NCBI GenBank assembly: GCA_002104895.1
Contig: MCFG01000387.1
Location: 5,001 to 64,180 of the forward strand
Origin: Anaeromyces robustus
Taxonomy: Eukaryota > Neocallimastigomycota > Neocallimastigomycetes > Neocallimastigales > Neocallimastigaceae
Length of the DNA: 59,180 nucleotides
Direction: 5' to 3'
Under the pieces are notes generated by a model that was given only the letters and a program-made list of their open reading frames with translations, did no database searches and had not been told where the DNA came from. Every line of letters begins with the position of its first letter. Position 1 is the stretch's first letter. The position numbers were made by a program, and so were the translations under genes. This document shows, piece after piece, positions 31,701 to 43,026 of this stretch.

Positions 31701-34700
31701 TAATGACAATACACGGGATGTAAGATTAATTTCTTTTGCAGATATGGTAAATTCATATACAGGAATAGCAGGTACTACCAATGAAAAGAAAGAAATAATT
31801 AAAAATTTATCTATAACTTCTGATTATGAACATATGTATGCAGTAAGTATAGAAGGTGAAGTGTTTGTTTTTACAATGGATAGTAGTCATATAAGTGAAA
31901 TAATTGAAGCTTTAAAAATTACAAAAGTAAATAATGGTGAAGTTTGTAATTTTAAAAATACTAAAAGAGGTAATGAAAATGACCCATGTTTGAGAGTACC
32001 AAAAATTTTTAAAGAGCATAAAATTGAATCTTATACTTTAAATATGTTATCAAATTTAAAAAATTTTGATTCGAACTTTTTACCTAATAATATTTATAAT
32101 ATAGAAAATATTAAAGAATTATATAAATATGCAGAATCTTTTGAAAATTTATGGGAAAAAATGACAAACACTTATATAAAAAATATAAAAGAAATTGATC
32201 AGGAAATGAGTACAGAGTTTATCCAAAATATGTATTATACAATTAATGATTACAAAGAATTATTGTCAAATTCTGAATATAATAATAATGAATATATTAA
32301 ATATATCAATGAAAACATCATTGAAAATATGGAAATCTATTTTTATAAGGCATATAATATTCATAAATACTATGGTTACGGTAAAATATTAGATAATCAC
32401 GGAGAAGAAATAAAAATATCGGATTATAAATATGACCTTGAATCTAAATTAGGTAAAAATGAGTTAATTGATATGATAAGAATTATTGTTAATATTGTCA
32501 ATAAAAATGATATAAATGAAAATCAATTAGGGGTTATACATATTGGTAATAAAATATTATCGACTGTTGATTATAAAACAATAATGCCTGAATCAAACGA
32601 TATTGTGGATGCTATTGAAAAATTAATTAGTAAATTCAATGATGAAGAAACAACAATAACTGAAAATGAAAAGGATAAATTAATGGAAATATATTTCAAA
32701 TTATCATTATTGAATATTTATAATCATGATGATAATACTAAGAATATAGATCTCGTAAATTATTTAATTGAATCTATTGGTCAAAAAATAGGTATGACAA
32801 ATTCAGAAAATCCTTTAGGTTCTTACAATCTAAGACAGGATAATATATCATTAAAAATTCCAGAATTAGAACATTTCGAAAGAATAGAAGATAAATCTAT
32901 CATAGATATAATTAAAGATGAATATATTCCTATAGAAAATAAAATATACATTTTAAAAGGTTTAGAATCGGATATTAACAATTTAGAAGGGGAAAGATTG
33001 ACAGAAGAGCACATAAATAGTATAAATGAAATACATGAATATATTAATTTGAAATCAAATCAGATTAAATCTTATGAGTTATTTGAAGGTCATGAAATGG
33101 AAATTAATAATATTAGTGCTTTATTAAGTCATTACAATAATTTAGTATCTGCTATTAATGAAAAATATGGAGATGAATATGAAGGAATAATGAGCATTAA
33201 TAAAGAACTGGAAGAATATATTGCTAAAAGAGCTAATTTATTAAACAATAAATTAACAATTCAAGATTGTATTAGTAATTTAAGAGAATTTGAAGGCAAA
33301 TTCTACAAAGACAATTTAGGAGGTTTAAATAATTTAGAGTATGAAGAATTTATTAATGAATTACAAAATTTAGAAAAAAATATTTTTGATAATATCATTA
33401 AATTTAAAAATATTAATGATCCTGAAGACCGCTATCAAGAAGCCTTTCAGTTAGTTGAATTATTAAATCAGCATAATGAATTAATTTCAGATTTTACAAA
33501 TAATTTAGATTTAAATGAAATATCAAAAATGTATTCAGTAATTGATCCTATTTATATTTATAATGATAATGATTTAAATGATAAATTAAAATATTTAGTA
33601 GCTGATAAGTACGTTAAAGCATTAACTGATATACTTGAATTAAATAAAGAAAAATTCAATATTGATAAAAATATTGATGTCAAGACTTTTATATCTACTG
33701 TGATCGATAATTCAGAAACAAAATTAAAATTTAGTGAAGGCTATGAATTACCAGAAATTAACATAGAAATATTGAATAAAATATTTAATAAAAATTTTAA
33801 TTCAGAAAATGAAATCATTGATTATATTATTAATAATGTATCTGATGAAAGTCAACTTGAAAATTTGAAAAATAGTTATGAATTAAAAAGAAAATTAATT
33901 GAACATGAAAGTATAACAAGTAGGGATGAAAATAGTGTTAAAGTAATTAATGATATATCCAAAAAGTTGGGCTTAAATAATAACGATGATCAACAGTTAA
34001 AGACATTCCAAAATATTATTTATGATTCATTTATAGAATTTTTAGAAGCATCAAGTAAATTTGACGATTATGTTCGATTCGAAAACTTGAAAAATGACGA
34101 AAATGGAAATTTAGATATATCTGATACTTATATTAATTATAAAGGTCTTAAAGTAATTCAAAATGATATTACTAAATTATTTGGTAAATTGGAAGTTTAT
34201 GTGAATGCAATAGGTAAAGCAAAAGATACCTTAGAGTTATCTACTGAAGAGTTTAATGAATATAAAAATAATATTGAATTATCGGTCAGTAAATTAAAAG
34301 ATTTCATAAATCTCTATGTAAATGAATTATCTGGATCTATTGATAAAGAAAATATTGAAACATTTAATAAGGCCTATACTTATTTAGAAAATATAGTTAC
34401 TGGTGCTAACTCATTTATTATAAGTGCAGCTGATGTATGCGAAAATGAAGAACTTAAAAATGATGTCACAGAAAATATTGATAAATTGAATGAATTTAAA
34501 AACCTTAACGATAAATATAAAGAAGAAGTTAGTCATCTTAGTGTCAAACCAATTACCATTAGTGTTCCAAAACCAAATATAGAAAGTAGTAGTAATAATG
34601 ACGAATCGTATGATGTAATGAATTTAGAAGAGAAAATATTGAAAGTAGTAAAAAATCTTAAAAAATATGATTCTGAAAATATTAAAGTAAAAGATGATGA

Positions 34701-36990
34701 AATCAAAATTCAAAGGTATGGAGATTTATATGATGGAGCGACTACATTAATAGATGTATTAGAAAAATCTTTAGAATCTTATAGGAATAATATCAATAAT
34801 ATAGAAAATTCTAAAGAAAGTCGAGAAACATTGATTAATATGCATGATACTATTAATATTCTTGCCTATCGATATGCTAAATCTGAATATTTGGAAGATA
34901 ATAGTATTATTGTTTTAGTTAAGGATATATTACGTGATTTAAGTAATTCGTTTGATAATAATCTTCAATTACATAATATAAAATTTAATGAAAAATTAAA
35001 AGATAATAATGGTAATGAAATAACAAATATTATTGATTATAAATCGATAGCTAATACTAACTCCAAATACGTGAATGATATGTTACGTAGTGTTTATCGT
35101 AAATTATTCAATATATTTGATAGTGATGTATTTAATATTGGATTAAGAGATAATATGGAAACTAACGGTAACAATGAAGTAAATAAAATATATATGGATA
35201 ATAGAAGGTCTGAATTAGAATTTTTACGCAATAGTATTGCACAATATGAGGTATCTGATAATGATAAAGAATATCAGAAAAGGGAATTATTGAGTATATA
35301 TAGAGAAATTGAAGAAATTGAAGAAATTTTTGATAGGGAAAATAATAATAATATAAAAAATAATAGTGCAAAAGAAAATGCAAATAATTCAGAAGCAGTT
35401 TATTCATTAAGTGATTCATTATATAATTGTTTGATAAAAAACTTTAATGATGACGATGAAATTAAAAATTTAAGAAATAATTATAATTCTAAAATTGGAA
35501 ATCAGAATAAATCAGAAATTACATCAGAAAATGTATTAAACTTAGATTATTTAATAAAAAATATAAATAGTAACTACTTTATCAATGATCCTAATTATAA
35601 GATGTACGTAAATAATTATTTCACCTATATGAAACATCGATTACTTGATTCATTAAATGATGAAAATGAATTTAAAAAAGTTATGAATAATATAGAAACA
35701 GCAATAAATGATATTAATAAGAAAATAAATAATTTTAATAATTATAAATCTCCGGAAGGACATTATAAGGAAGCTGATCATTTAATTGAATTGTCAAATA
35801 ATGTTAATGAATTTATTGATTTTTGTATGGACTATGAAATTGACATCAATCGTTATCAAATCAAAAAAATTGATTTAAATGATGGCGGAAAATTGTCTAA
35901 TAAATTAAATTACATACGTGTAAAATTGATGATTGATACTTTTGATGAGATAGCTAAATCTCATCCAGAAATATTTAAACTTCCAAAAGAAAAAAGTTTA
36001 TCAGATTATATTGAACCCAGTATCAGTTCTATTCATTATACATTTGGTGGACATTCAATTTATGAACCAGTTAAACGTGATTTACAAAGTATAATTAGAG
36101 ATAAGGTTGAATCAAAACAGGATGCTATTATTACATTTGTTGATAACGCTAGTAATAATTATCAAATTATGAAATTGGAACGTAGTTTTGGAATGAAATA
36201 TAAATTAACTATTCATGAATCATCTTTTTTTAGGTTAGAAGAAGATGTAAATGATATGAATAAATTACTTCAACATAAACATTTTATTAATCATTTAAAG
36301 AATAAATGTATAAAAAGATTAGAAACTTATGATCAAACTAGGAAGAGATTAGATAATACTCTTAGTAAATTAGCTAAATTGACAGATATAGATGTTGACA
36401 ATACCGATTCTCAAAATATTGTTAATAAGGCGAAAGAAATGGCTTTAAATAATAATGTAGAAAAGGAGACAAGAAATAAAATTATTAAACATTTAAATAA
36501 TTATATTGATTTTCATAAAAATGAAGTTATAAAAGTTTCAGGTAAAGTTCCAAGCGATGTATTCAAGACAATATATGATCATTCATTGGCACTTAATAAG
36601 ATTAGTATGGATGCCATCGAAGCTATTGAATTTAAATCATCTGATAATAATCCTAATAATAATCATAATAATAAACTAGAAAATGCAATGAATTACAATA
36701 ATAAATTTGAAGATTCAAATAGTAATACTCTTCATAAACAATTGCCTGAATCTTCATCCATTAGAAAAAGTACATCTAATAATAATCATAATCCGATAAA
36801 CTCAGGTAGTCATAATGGTCAAACAAATCCAGGTACTAATCATAATCCAACAAAACCAGGTAATAACCATGGTCAAACAAATCCAGGTACTAATCATAAT
36901 CCAACAAAACCAGGTGGTGGTAAACCTATCGGTAAGAGAAATAAAAGAAATTTATTAAATAAAATAAAATATATAAAAATATACTATTAA
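28708..36990 (+). CDS. giant secreted repeat-rich protein, 2760 residues
   Basis: I do not recognise the family. Residues 1-19 are a signal peptide (KLIVLLYLICFVAKAYCS), followed by a short Cys pair (CIGDDNC). Most of the protein is Asn/Asp/Lys/Glu-rich and helical, with coiled-coil-like stretches. Three tandem 63-residue repeats begin near 462, 525 and 588, each with LKYxLxP, then DYL..., FDDNDI and NNDNNLI words. Two longer segments (about 1540-1790 and 2310-2560) also look related: both have an RYQEA/HYKEA word, an NDKLKYL/SNKLNYI word and a KLIEHES/KLTIHES word in order. Near the C-terminus, an 18-residue NHGQTNPGT-NHNPTKPG unit is repeated twice, then the protein ends in a basic KRNKRN tail without a GPI signal. 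It contains no CBM18 or dockerin module that I can see. It is probably an extracellular structural or adhesive protein; function unknown. Confidence 0.85.
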   Translation: MKLIVLLYLICFVAKAYCSAHNHLSLQVSLLILAAADDTCIGDDNCGPKMKGTSNEPEKIIIGQIDKGDGNGLRDVEASIFDIIPALRKMPRDLAEEYYRNVLFPAAKTIYKNKFQINNGDNNEIIARKIEEYINRNDLFRYVINDFSTFENDVELYFDPIVDSSINQVIRDNVKTFNFIDCISDENAPINFDDRNLNSEIFETIVKICREDVLCRKRYFNYDKNGDLNVYAKNIISNVNYLIIKTGELNNERYHFIVKDIKNERLAHPFTVMKDPSNPNDYIRDYSYDIKELNFYNTIEFDDVNSASNDLVTLIEPFITDTLTRNIKLVESKSQTIDDINTAKDRYNNNKYKNALEKLFTSPFDKITILNEFNTLNEIDNAKYDLELFKFQITESIFNKLKDMDIEVNYQQCQRFSNYIFEKIKDHVKNNSELELRNIIDEYIEKENTKSKYRFNNLNIISLKYLINPNSLDDNEIVSLIDYLQRNGGFDDNDIRNIRNRNNDNNLIIKLQNTLSLNFDSKQLLILKYMLDPITFRDNEIQALTDYLRSYNEFDDNDIRNIEIRNNDNNLINKLQNILNLDYDSKQLLIYKYTLNPNTLDDNRINALIDYLRNYNEFDDNDINNIRNRNNDNNLINKLENILNNNNNVESITKFFNKINHNPNGRGNEGNIEDTGIDLLSKCDIIFSNTKKGVISIPQINDINNYPSYINNEINNEFLNSNIVLSSIKKPNEESSMFKNLKDGQRNPELELQLHILNEYLNDRGDNLPDQLNRRVSDNNRWIISFFESNIFDLQNDVNDLSTKLTNIKNTLESYKVNLKNDEYVIHGNDGNLFLNFISNTLVKDYDMRLYIVDQYENYLNTNYDNIDINKNDREAYTLINTIRDNLNKNIDLNRNEEKIFRNYLNKDFYKFANEEDNDYRSQGYYKKYLINKNILEDIIGIYQDRLTSLLRINNLINDIIANHNQYLNDINRVKNEFNGKIPGLEYNDDLLNSYINYNDNTRDVRLISFADMVNSYTGIAGTTNEKKEIIKNLSITSDYEHMYAVSIEGEVFVFTMDSSHISEIIEALKITKVNNGEVCNFKNTKRGNENDPCLRVPKIFKEHKIESYTLNMLSNLKNFDSNFLPNNIYNIENIKELYKYAESFENLWEKMTNTYIKNIKEIDQEMSTEFIQNMYYTINDYKELLSNSEYNNNEYIKYINENIIENMEIYFYKAYNIHKYYGYGKILDNHGEEIKISDYKYDLESKLGKNELIDMIRIIVNIVNKNDINENQLGVIHIGNKILSTVDYKTIMPESNDIVDAIEKLISKFNDEETTITENEKDKLMEIYFKLSLLNIYNHDDNTKNIDLVNYLIESIGQKIGMTNSENPLGSYNLRQDNISLKIPELEHFERIEDKSIIDIIKDEYIPIENKIYILKGLESDINNLEGERLTEEHINSINEIHEYINLKSNQIKSYELFEGHEMEINNISALLSHYNNLVSAINEKYGDEYEGIMSINKELEEYIAKRANLLNNKLTIQDCISNLREFEGKFYKDNLGGLNNLEYEEFINELQNLEKNIFDNIIKFKNINDPEDRYQEAFQLVELLNQHNELISDFTNNLDLNEISKMYSVIDPIYIYNDNDLNDKLKYLVADKYVKALTDILELNKEKFNIDKNIDVKTFISTVIDNSETKLKFSEGYELPEINIEILNKIFNKNFNSENEIIDYIINNVSDESQLENLKNSYELKRKLIEHESITSRDENSVKVINDISKKLGLNNNDDQQLKTFQNIIYDSFIEFLEASSKFDDYVRFENLKNDENGNLDISDTYINYKGLKVIQNDITKLFGKLEVYVNAIGKAKDTLELSTEEFNEYKNNIELSVSKLKDFINLYVNELSGSIDKENIETFNKAYTYLENIVTGANSFIISAADVCENEELKNDVTENIDKLNEFKNLNDKYKEEVSHLSVKPITISVPKPNIESSSNNDESYDVMNLEEKILKVVKNLKKYDSENIKVKDDEIKIQRYGDLYDGATTLIDVLEKSLESYRNNINNIENSKESRETLINMHDTINILAYRYAKSEYLEDNSIIVLVKDILRDLSNSFDNNLQLHNIKFNEKLKDNNGNEITNIIDYKSIANTNSKYVNDMLRSVYRKLFNIFDSDVFNIGLRDNMETNGNNEVNKIYMDNRRSELEFLRNSIAQYEVSDNDKEYQKRELLSIYREIEEIEEIFDRENNNNIKNNSAKENANNSEAVYSLSDSLYNCLIKNFNDDDEIKNLRNNYNSKIGNQNKSEITSENVLNLDYLIKNINSNYFINDPNYKMYVNNYFTYMKHRLLDSLNDENEFKKVMNNIETAINDINKKINNFNNYKSPEGHYKEADHLIELSNNVNEFIDFCMDYEIDINRYQIKKIDLNDGGKLSNKLNYIRVKLMIDTFDEIAKSHPEIFKLPKEKSLSDYIEPSISSIHYTFGGHSIYEPVKRDLQSIIRDKVESKQDAIITFVDNASNNYQIMKLERSFGMKYKLTIHESSFFRLEEDVNDMNKLLQHKHFINHLKNKCIKRLETYDQTRKRLDNTLSKLAKLTDIDVDNTDSQNIVNKAKEMALNNNVEKETRNKIIKHLNNYIDFHKNEVIKVSGKVPSDVFKTIYDHSLALNKISMDAIEAIEFKSSDNNPNNNHNNKLENAMNYNNKFEDSNSNTLHKQLPESSSIRKSTSNNNHNPINSGSHNGQTNPGTNHNPTKPGNNHGQTNPGTNHNPTKPGGGKPIGKRNKRNLLNKIKYIKIYY

Positions 36991-37744
36991 ATAATTAAAT
37001 ATTAATGGTGTCATTTTTATATCATTTAAAAAAAATTATAATAAATTGTTGTTAAAACCAAAAATAAATTTGGTAAATGAAAGATGAAAGTATTGAATAT
37101 AAAATAAAATAAAAAAAAATAAAATAAATAGTGAATTAAATAAAAAATAAAATAAAATAAATAGTGAATTAAATTAAAAAATAAAGTAAAAAATAAAATA
37201 AAATAAAAAGTAAAATAAAATAAAAAATAAAATAAAATAAATAGTGAATTAAATTAAAAAATAAAGTAAAAAATAAAATAAAATAAAAAGTAAAATAAAA
37301 TAAAAAATAAAATAAAATAAATAGTGAATTAAATTAAAAAATAAAGTAAAAAATAAAATAAAATAAAAAGTAAAATAAAATAAAAAATAAAATAAAATAA
37401 ATAGTGAATTAAATTAAAAAATAAAGTAAAAAATGAAATAAAATAAAAAGTAAAATAAAATAAAAAATAAAATAAAATAAAATAAAATAAAATAAAATAA
37501 AATAAAAATTAAAATAAAATAAAAAATAAAATAAAATAAAAAATAAAATAAAATAAAATAAAATAAAAAATAAACTATATAAAAATAAAATAAAATAAAT
37601 AGTCAATTAAAATATATAATGAACTATATAAAAAATATAAAGTTGAAATAAAAAAATATTTTGTGTTTTTTTAAAATTTTATATATCATTTTTTAAAATG
37701 ATTATATTTTAATAAAATAATTTACCAAATCTAATTTTTAAACA
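36991..37744. other. spacer with an 80-bp minisatellite
   Basis: It separates two secreted-protein genes on the same strand. Most of it is an (AAAATA)-type array built on an 80-bp higher-order unit (listed separately). No gene is seen. Confidence 0.6.
37125..37560. repeat. 80-bp higher-order repeat of AAATA/AAAATA words
   Basis: The marker word ATAGTGAATTAAATTAAAAA recurs with exact 80-bp spacing (GTGAATT at 37164, 37244, 37324 and 37404), with an additional copy at 37131. Beyond 37450 it decays into simple AAAATA repeats. Confidence 0.85.
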
Positions 37745-39637
37745 ATGTTTAGATATTTACTACTTATTATTGACATTGTAAGTGTCTTTTGTAATCCACT
37801 TGACAATGTACTAGCACCAGATACTGATAGAGAATTTTGTTTATATACTAGTAATAGTATGTTTAAAATGGTAAATCCATTTTATATCAATTCACAAAAT
37901 GAAACTATTTATTTTGACAACATAGAAGAATATGGAAAATATATCGGACCTGAATGGGCTGGTGTTGGATTGTGTGGCGATGACACTATTGTTAATAATT
38001 TAGGAGAATATTTTACTGTTATTAAATCTGATAAATTGGATAAAAGAAATGATTCTAATAAAAGTAATGATTCAAATAATAATGATGATTCAAATAATAA
38101 TGATGATTCAAATGAGAATAATAATTCCAGTGAAAATGATAAGAAAAACCTAGTTGACAAATCTGAAGAAGAAATCTTTAGACATCGTAATTTAGAGGAT
38201 TATAGAGAATATTATAAAAAGTTAATGGATAAGTTAATAGATAAAAGAACAAATGCTGTTTCTTTAACTAGTAGTAATCCTGCTTATAATCCATATCATC
38301 CTTTATTGATTCATGCTGAAAATATTAAGGGACCTAATGTTATTACTGTATTAGGTGCACCTTATAAAGAAAAGAAAATTAACAATTTTAGATTAGAGGA
38401 TAATGATAATAATGATTTTATAGATTGTAATATATCAGTTAATAATATGGAAAAATCTACAATGACATGTGCTGTTGCTTATTCATATACTATTCAAAAT
38501 ACCGTATCAATAACCAATAGTAAAGGTACTTCTTATCATAAAGGATATGGTTACTCATATGGTGAAGGTGATGCCATTACTGATGAAATTGGCTCTTCAT
38601 TAGAAATTGCCAGTGCTTTAACAAAAGGCCAGTCGGTTTCCTTTACTCAATCTAATGGAGGTTCAGTTGCTCTTGAAAATATTCATAATATAGTAAATAC
38701 AAATTCGTATTCTGATACTCAATCAACTGAAAAGACTCATGTTGATTCTCATGATGATTCATATACTCATACTGTAAGTGAGGAATTATCTCATTCTAGA
38801 TCTGATGGAGGTGAAATTGTAGATGAAACTAATTGGAGTGAATATAGTGAAAATTCTCATTCACGTGAATATTCAAGAATGGAATTAAATGATTACAATA
38901 AGGCTCTTATAGCGATGACTAAAAATGAACAAAAGCAGAAAGAGAGTCTACAGACTAAATTAACAAATATAATTAATAATCCGTTATTTAAAAAAGGTGG
39001 AGGGTTACTATCAGCCAATGTACATAAAAGATCCATATCTATGAATATAAAAGACGATCATTTACAGAAAAGAGGACAAAAAGTTACCCCAAAAACAAAA
39101 CAAGATAATAAAGTAAACGATGGTAAAAAAGATGATAAAGATATAGAAACTTTAGTTAATGATAAGAAGAAACCAGAACTTTCAAAAACAGATATAGCAA
39201 AAGATGCTTTGGAAGGTTGTTCTGCAGGAGCAGGAGCACTAGCTACTTTCGGAGGTGTTGTTGGTGGTGGTCTTCCTGGTGCTATTATTTTACAAAATTA
39301 TCTATATATAATAGTATTGACTTATTTATTATTAATTATTAATACTATTAATGCTAAAAATAATAGATGTGGTCAAGGATACGGTTTCTGTAACAATGAT
39401 GAATGCTGTAGTAAAGATGGTTACTGCGGTAAATCAGAAAAACACTGTGGTAATGGTTGTCAATCTTTTTATGGTGGTTTTTGTAATGATGACAAAATTA
39501 ATGGTAAAAGATGTGGTCAAGGTTATGGCTTCTGTAACAATGATGAATGCTGTAGTAAAGATGGTTACTGTGGTAAATCAGAAAAACACTGTGGTAATGG
39601 TTGTCAATCTTTCTATAGTGGTCGTTGTACCAATTAA
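37745..39637 (+). CDS. secreted protein with two C-terminal CBM18 chitin-binding domains
   Basis: Residues 1-16 are a signal peptide. The 630-residue protein then has a region with GLCGDD and an Asn/Asp/Ser linker (about 100-135). A Ser/Thr/Gly-rich middle (240-380) carries many alternating small polar residues, including a YHKGYGYSYGEGD segment. A KR-rich stretch (about 425-480) follows. A Gly-rich run GAGALATFGGVVGGGLPGA (495-513) precedes a hydrophobic segment YLYIIVLTYLLLIINTINA (519-537). Two hevein-type CBM18 modules end the protein (541-580 and 588-628), each with eight Cys and the CGQGYGFC, ECCSKDGYCG and HCGNGCQ blocks; they are nearly identical, so the duplication is recent. CBM18 binds chitin. 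The internal hydrophobic segment looks like a signal peptide placed in mid-protein, suggesting a gene fusion. Two clustered neighbours are also secreted. Confidence 0.85.
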   Translation: MFRYLLLIIDIVSVFCNPLDNVLAPDTDREFCLYTSNSMFKMVNPFYINSQNETIYFDNIEEYGKYIGPEWAGVGLCGDDTIVNNLGEYFTVIKSDKLDKRNDSNKSNDSNNNDDSNNNDDSNENNNSSENDKKNLVDKSEEEIFRHRNLEDYREYYKKLMDKLIDKRTNAVSLTSSNPAYNPYHPLLIHAENIKGPNVITVLGAPYKEKKINNFRLEDNDNNDFIDCNISVNNMEKSTMTCAVAYSYTIQNTVSITNSKGTSYHKGYGYSYGEGDAITDEIGSSLEIASALTKGQSVSFTQSNGGSVALENIHNIVNTNSYSDTQSTEKTHVDSHDDSYTHTVSEELSHSRSDGGEIVDETNWSEYSENSHSREYSRMELNDYNKALIAMTKNEQKQKESLQTKLTNIINNPLFKKGGGLLSANVHKRSISMNIKDDHLQKRGQKVTPKTKQDNKVNDGKKDDKDIETLVNDKKKPELSKTDIAKDALEGCSAGAGALATFGGVVGGGLPGAIILQNYLYIIVLTYLLLIINTINAKNNRCGQGYGFCNNDECCSKDGYCGKSEKHCGNGCQSFYGGFCNDDKINGKRCGQGYGFCNNDECCSKDGYCGKSEKHCGNGCQSFYSGRCTN

Positions 39638-40965
39638 TAATAATAAAGTTAATTGAAAGAAAATACTAAATAATATAAATAAAAAAAATATATGGATATT
39701 TAAACATTTATATATTAAAAATTATATCAACTAAAAATTTAAAGTATAATTTTTATCATTTTCTTTAATAATATTAATATAAATAATAATTGTTATAGGA
39801 CTATTTAAATAAATATTTTTTATTGTAAAGTAAATATTACAATAATATTATTATTTAAAAAATATGAAATATCTATAAATAATTTAATGTATAAATAAAA
39901 AAAGTAACAAATTATTATTATTATTATATAAGAAATAATATTAATCATTATAATATTATTAAGTTTTTTTAAAAAATGAATAAATTATTTATAATTTAGT
40001 ATTTCTACATTATTATTAAAATTTAATGTATAAAAAAAAAATAAATAAAATCATAAAAGAAAAATTTTTTTTTTTTAAAAAATATTCTTAATTTTTTGTG
40101 ATACTATTTATGTTTTATTTATTATTATATAAATTTATTTATTTTATTGTAGATACAAGATATTCATTTGTTATATTTTTTGTGTTTCTAATTTTTAAAA
40201 ATTCATTTTTAATTTAAGAATACCCTCATTTATATAATGAAATTAATAATTTAAAAGGTGTGGATTGAATAATTAGATTTACGTTTTTTATAAAAGATAA
40301 TAGAATAAATTACATTTTATAAATTTAAACAATAAAATATTAACGTAGTAGTAATGATTCAAACAATATATGAATTTATATAAATTCTATTATTGTAGTA
40401 TTTTAGTAATTTAGTATATAGAATCAAAATATATAATTTATACTTATTTATTTAAATATACACTATATATATATTATATATTATGATATTTTATAATATA
40501 TTATAAATAATCCAATATTAATTTTTGATTTGTAATGTATAAAAGTTTTTTTATTAAATAATTTGAATAATGCTTATTAATTTATATATGTTATGAATAA
40601 TATTATTAATTCTGATATACAGAATTGATATTTTTATAAATTAATTTATTATCTATAAATATAAAATTAAGGATATTTTTTGTACACTAAAAAATTAATA
40701 TTCTATTTTTATTTCATTGGTTTTTAAACAATATATTTTACATAACAAAAATGATCAATCTATTTTTTAAAAAGATAAACAAACAAACAATTGATTAAAA
40801 AATAATAAAAACATAATAAAAGATAAAAATTTTTTTTTGAATTTAATTAATAATATATAACGGAGTGAAATTTTACATTTTTTTAAATTATACTTCAATA
40901 AAAAAAATCATAATAATAATAACTATAATAATTATTATCATATAAAAAAATTTCTTTATTAAATA
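39638..40965. other. gene-free spacer
   Basis: AT-rich DNA between two CBM18 genes. No gene, tandem array or recognisable motif stands out. Confidence 0.55.
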
Positions 40966-43026
40966 ATGAGAAATATCTTTTTGATTAGTATAATAATTGT
41001 AATTTTCAATTATTTAATTAGTATATCTTTTGCTGGAAATAGTAATTATCTTATTGCAATTCAAAGGAATGAAAAAGATAAACCATATAGAGAATATAAC
41101 ATAACAATTCAAAAAGATATTGATAATTTAGTTAATGATAGATTAAACGACATTTACTCCATTATTGAAAAAAATATAAATACCTATATTTTAGAAAATG
41201 GCGAAATAGATAAAAAATTAGATGAAATTGATTCTGTTATACTTGCGAAACGTAATAATGAGAATTTTAAAAATAAAAAATTTAGATTTATTAATAAAAA
41301 TACCAAAAAAAATGTAAATATTAAAAATTCAGTTAATATGAACGAAATATCATTAAATTCTGATATAGTTGTTCCTTTAAGTCCTACTTCTAATTATTAT
41401 GTTGCAAGTGCTTATCTTTCAGATGAAACAGCCGAAAAAGTAAAGAAATTAAAAAATATCATTTCTGTAGAAAAAGTTATTAAATCTCATTCAGACGATT
41501 CTGAATATAGAAATCTTATTGATGATTATGATATTTCATTTTCTAAAAATAAGATAACTAAAAATGAGGGAATTAATTATGATTTTGAAAAACTTCTTGA
41601 AGAAACCAGTTGGAAAGATGTCATAATTCAAAGTATTAAAAGTAATAAAAATAATTATTTTTCTCATCTTTCTTTAATTTCTCAAGATCGTTATAAAAAT
41701 ACAGTGGGAGACTATGATAATAATTTTTATTTTCCTGATTCTGCAGGGAAAAATGTTGATATATATTTTATAGATGATGGATTTTACGATAATAAAAGCG
41801 ATTTCAATACAAATGGAGGTGAACGAACTATTACGTGCGATGCCTTATTCATAAATAACAATATTTTTGATCTTCAAAAGGCAAATCACACATATTTTTG
41901 TTCTATTTATAATGAACCTTCTGAACATGGTAATATTGTTATGTCAGTTGCTGGAGGAAAGGTGTTTGGAGTTGCTAAAAGAGCTAATCTTCATATGCTT
42001 GGTACAAAACATAATGTACTTGATGAGTATAACAGTTTAAATTATATTTTAGAACATGGAAAACCAAATAAATCGATAATTAGCATTTCTCGTGGTGGCT
42101 ATGAATATTATAAAATTTTAGATGATAAAATTAAAGAATTAATCAATAAAGGTTTTATTATTATAGCAAGTGCAGGTAATGAAAATGAAAATTCCTGTTA
42201 TTCTCAAAATTCTAAAAGTGGTAAAGGATTTAGATTTTATTCTGGATATAAAGACGTAATTACAGTTGGTGCTACTAGGGATACTGATAATATCAATATA
42301 AAAAATGCATACGAAAAAGCTGACTATTCTAACTCTGGTGATTGTGTAGTTATTCATGCTCCAGGGCAAGTTATAAGTGTGTATCCAAATGGTAAAATAT
42401 ACATAGGTGAAGGTACTTCATTTTCTGCTCCAATTGTTGCTGGTGTTGCTGCATCTATCATTTCAGAATTTCCACAAATTAAATTTGATAATAAAACAAT
42501 GAAAGATATGCTGATTAAATTATCTCTTAAAGGAATACTATCTAATATTCCATCAAATACTCCAAATAGATTTCTTAATAATGGTAAACGCTTAATATTT
42601 TCATCAAATATATCATCAACACCAACTACTACCAATAAAAAGACCGTGCCTACTAATTCTCATGGAAAATGTGGATCAGAATATGGTGCTTGTTCTAAAG
42701 GCTATTGTTGTAGTAAATATGGATATTGTGGTACAGATAGTACTTACTGTGATAATGGATGTCAAAATGAGTTTGGAACTTGTAATATCAAACCAACAAA
42801 AACAACAAAGTCCACTAATACTACTAAAAAATCTACTAAATCAACCAAAAAAAGTAAAAGTACATCCACTAAGAAAAAAATTCCTACTTCTACAATAAAT
42901 GGAAGATGTGGTCCAAATTATGGTGCCTGTGCTAAAGAAGGATATTGTTGTAGTAAATATAATTATTGTGGCAAAGATAGTGATTATTGTGGTAATGGCT
43001 GTCAATCCGATTATGGTTTTTGCAAA

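Noticed and set aside
39351-39656. Separate 101-residue gene over the CBM18 modules
   Set aside because: It is a shifted reading of the two duplicated CBM18 modules; the in-frame version has all the expected cysteines.
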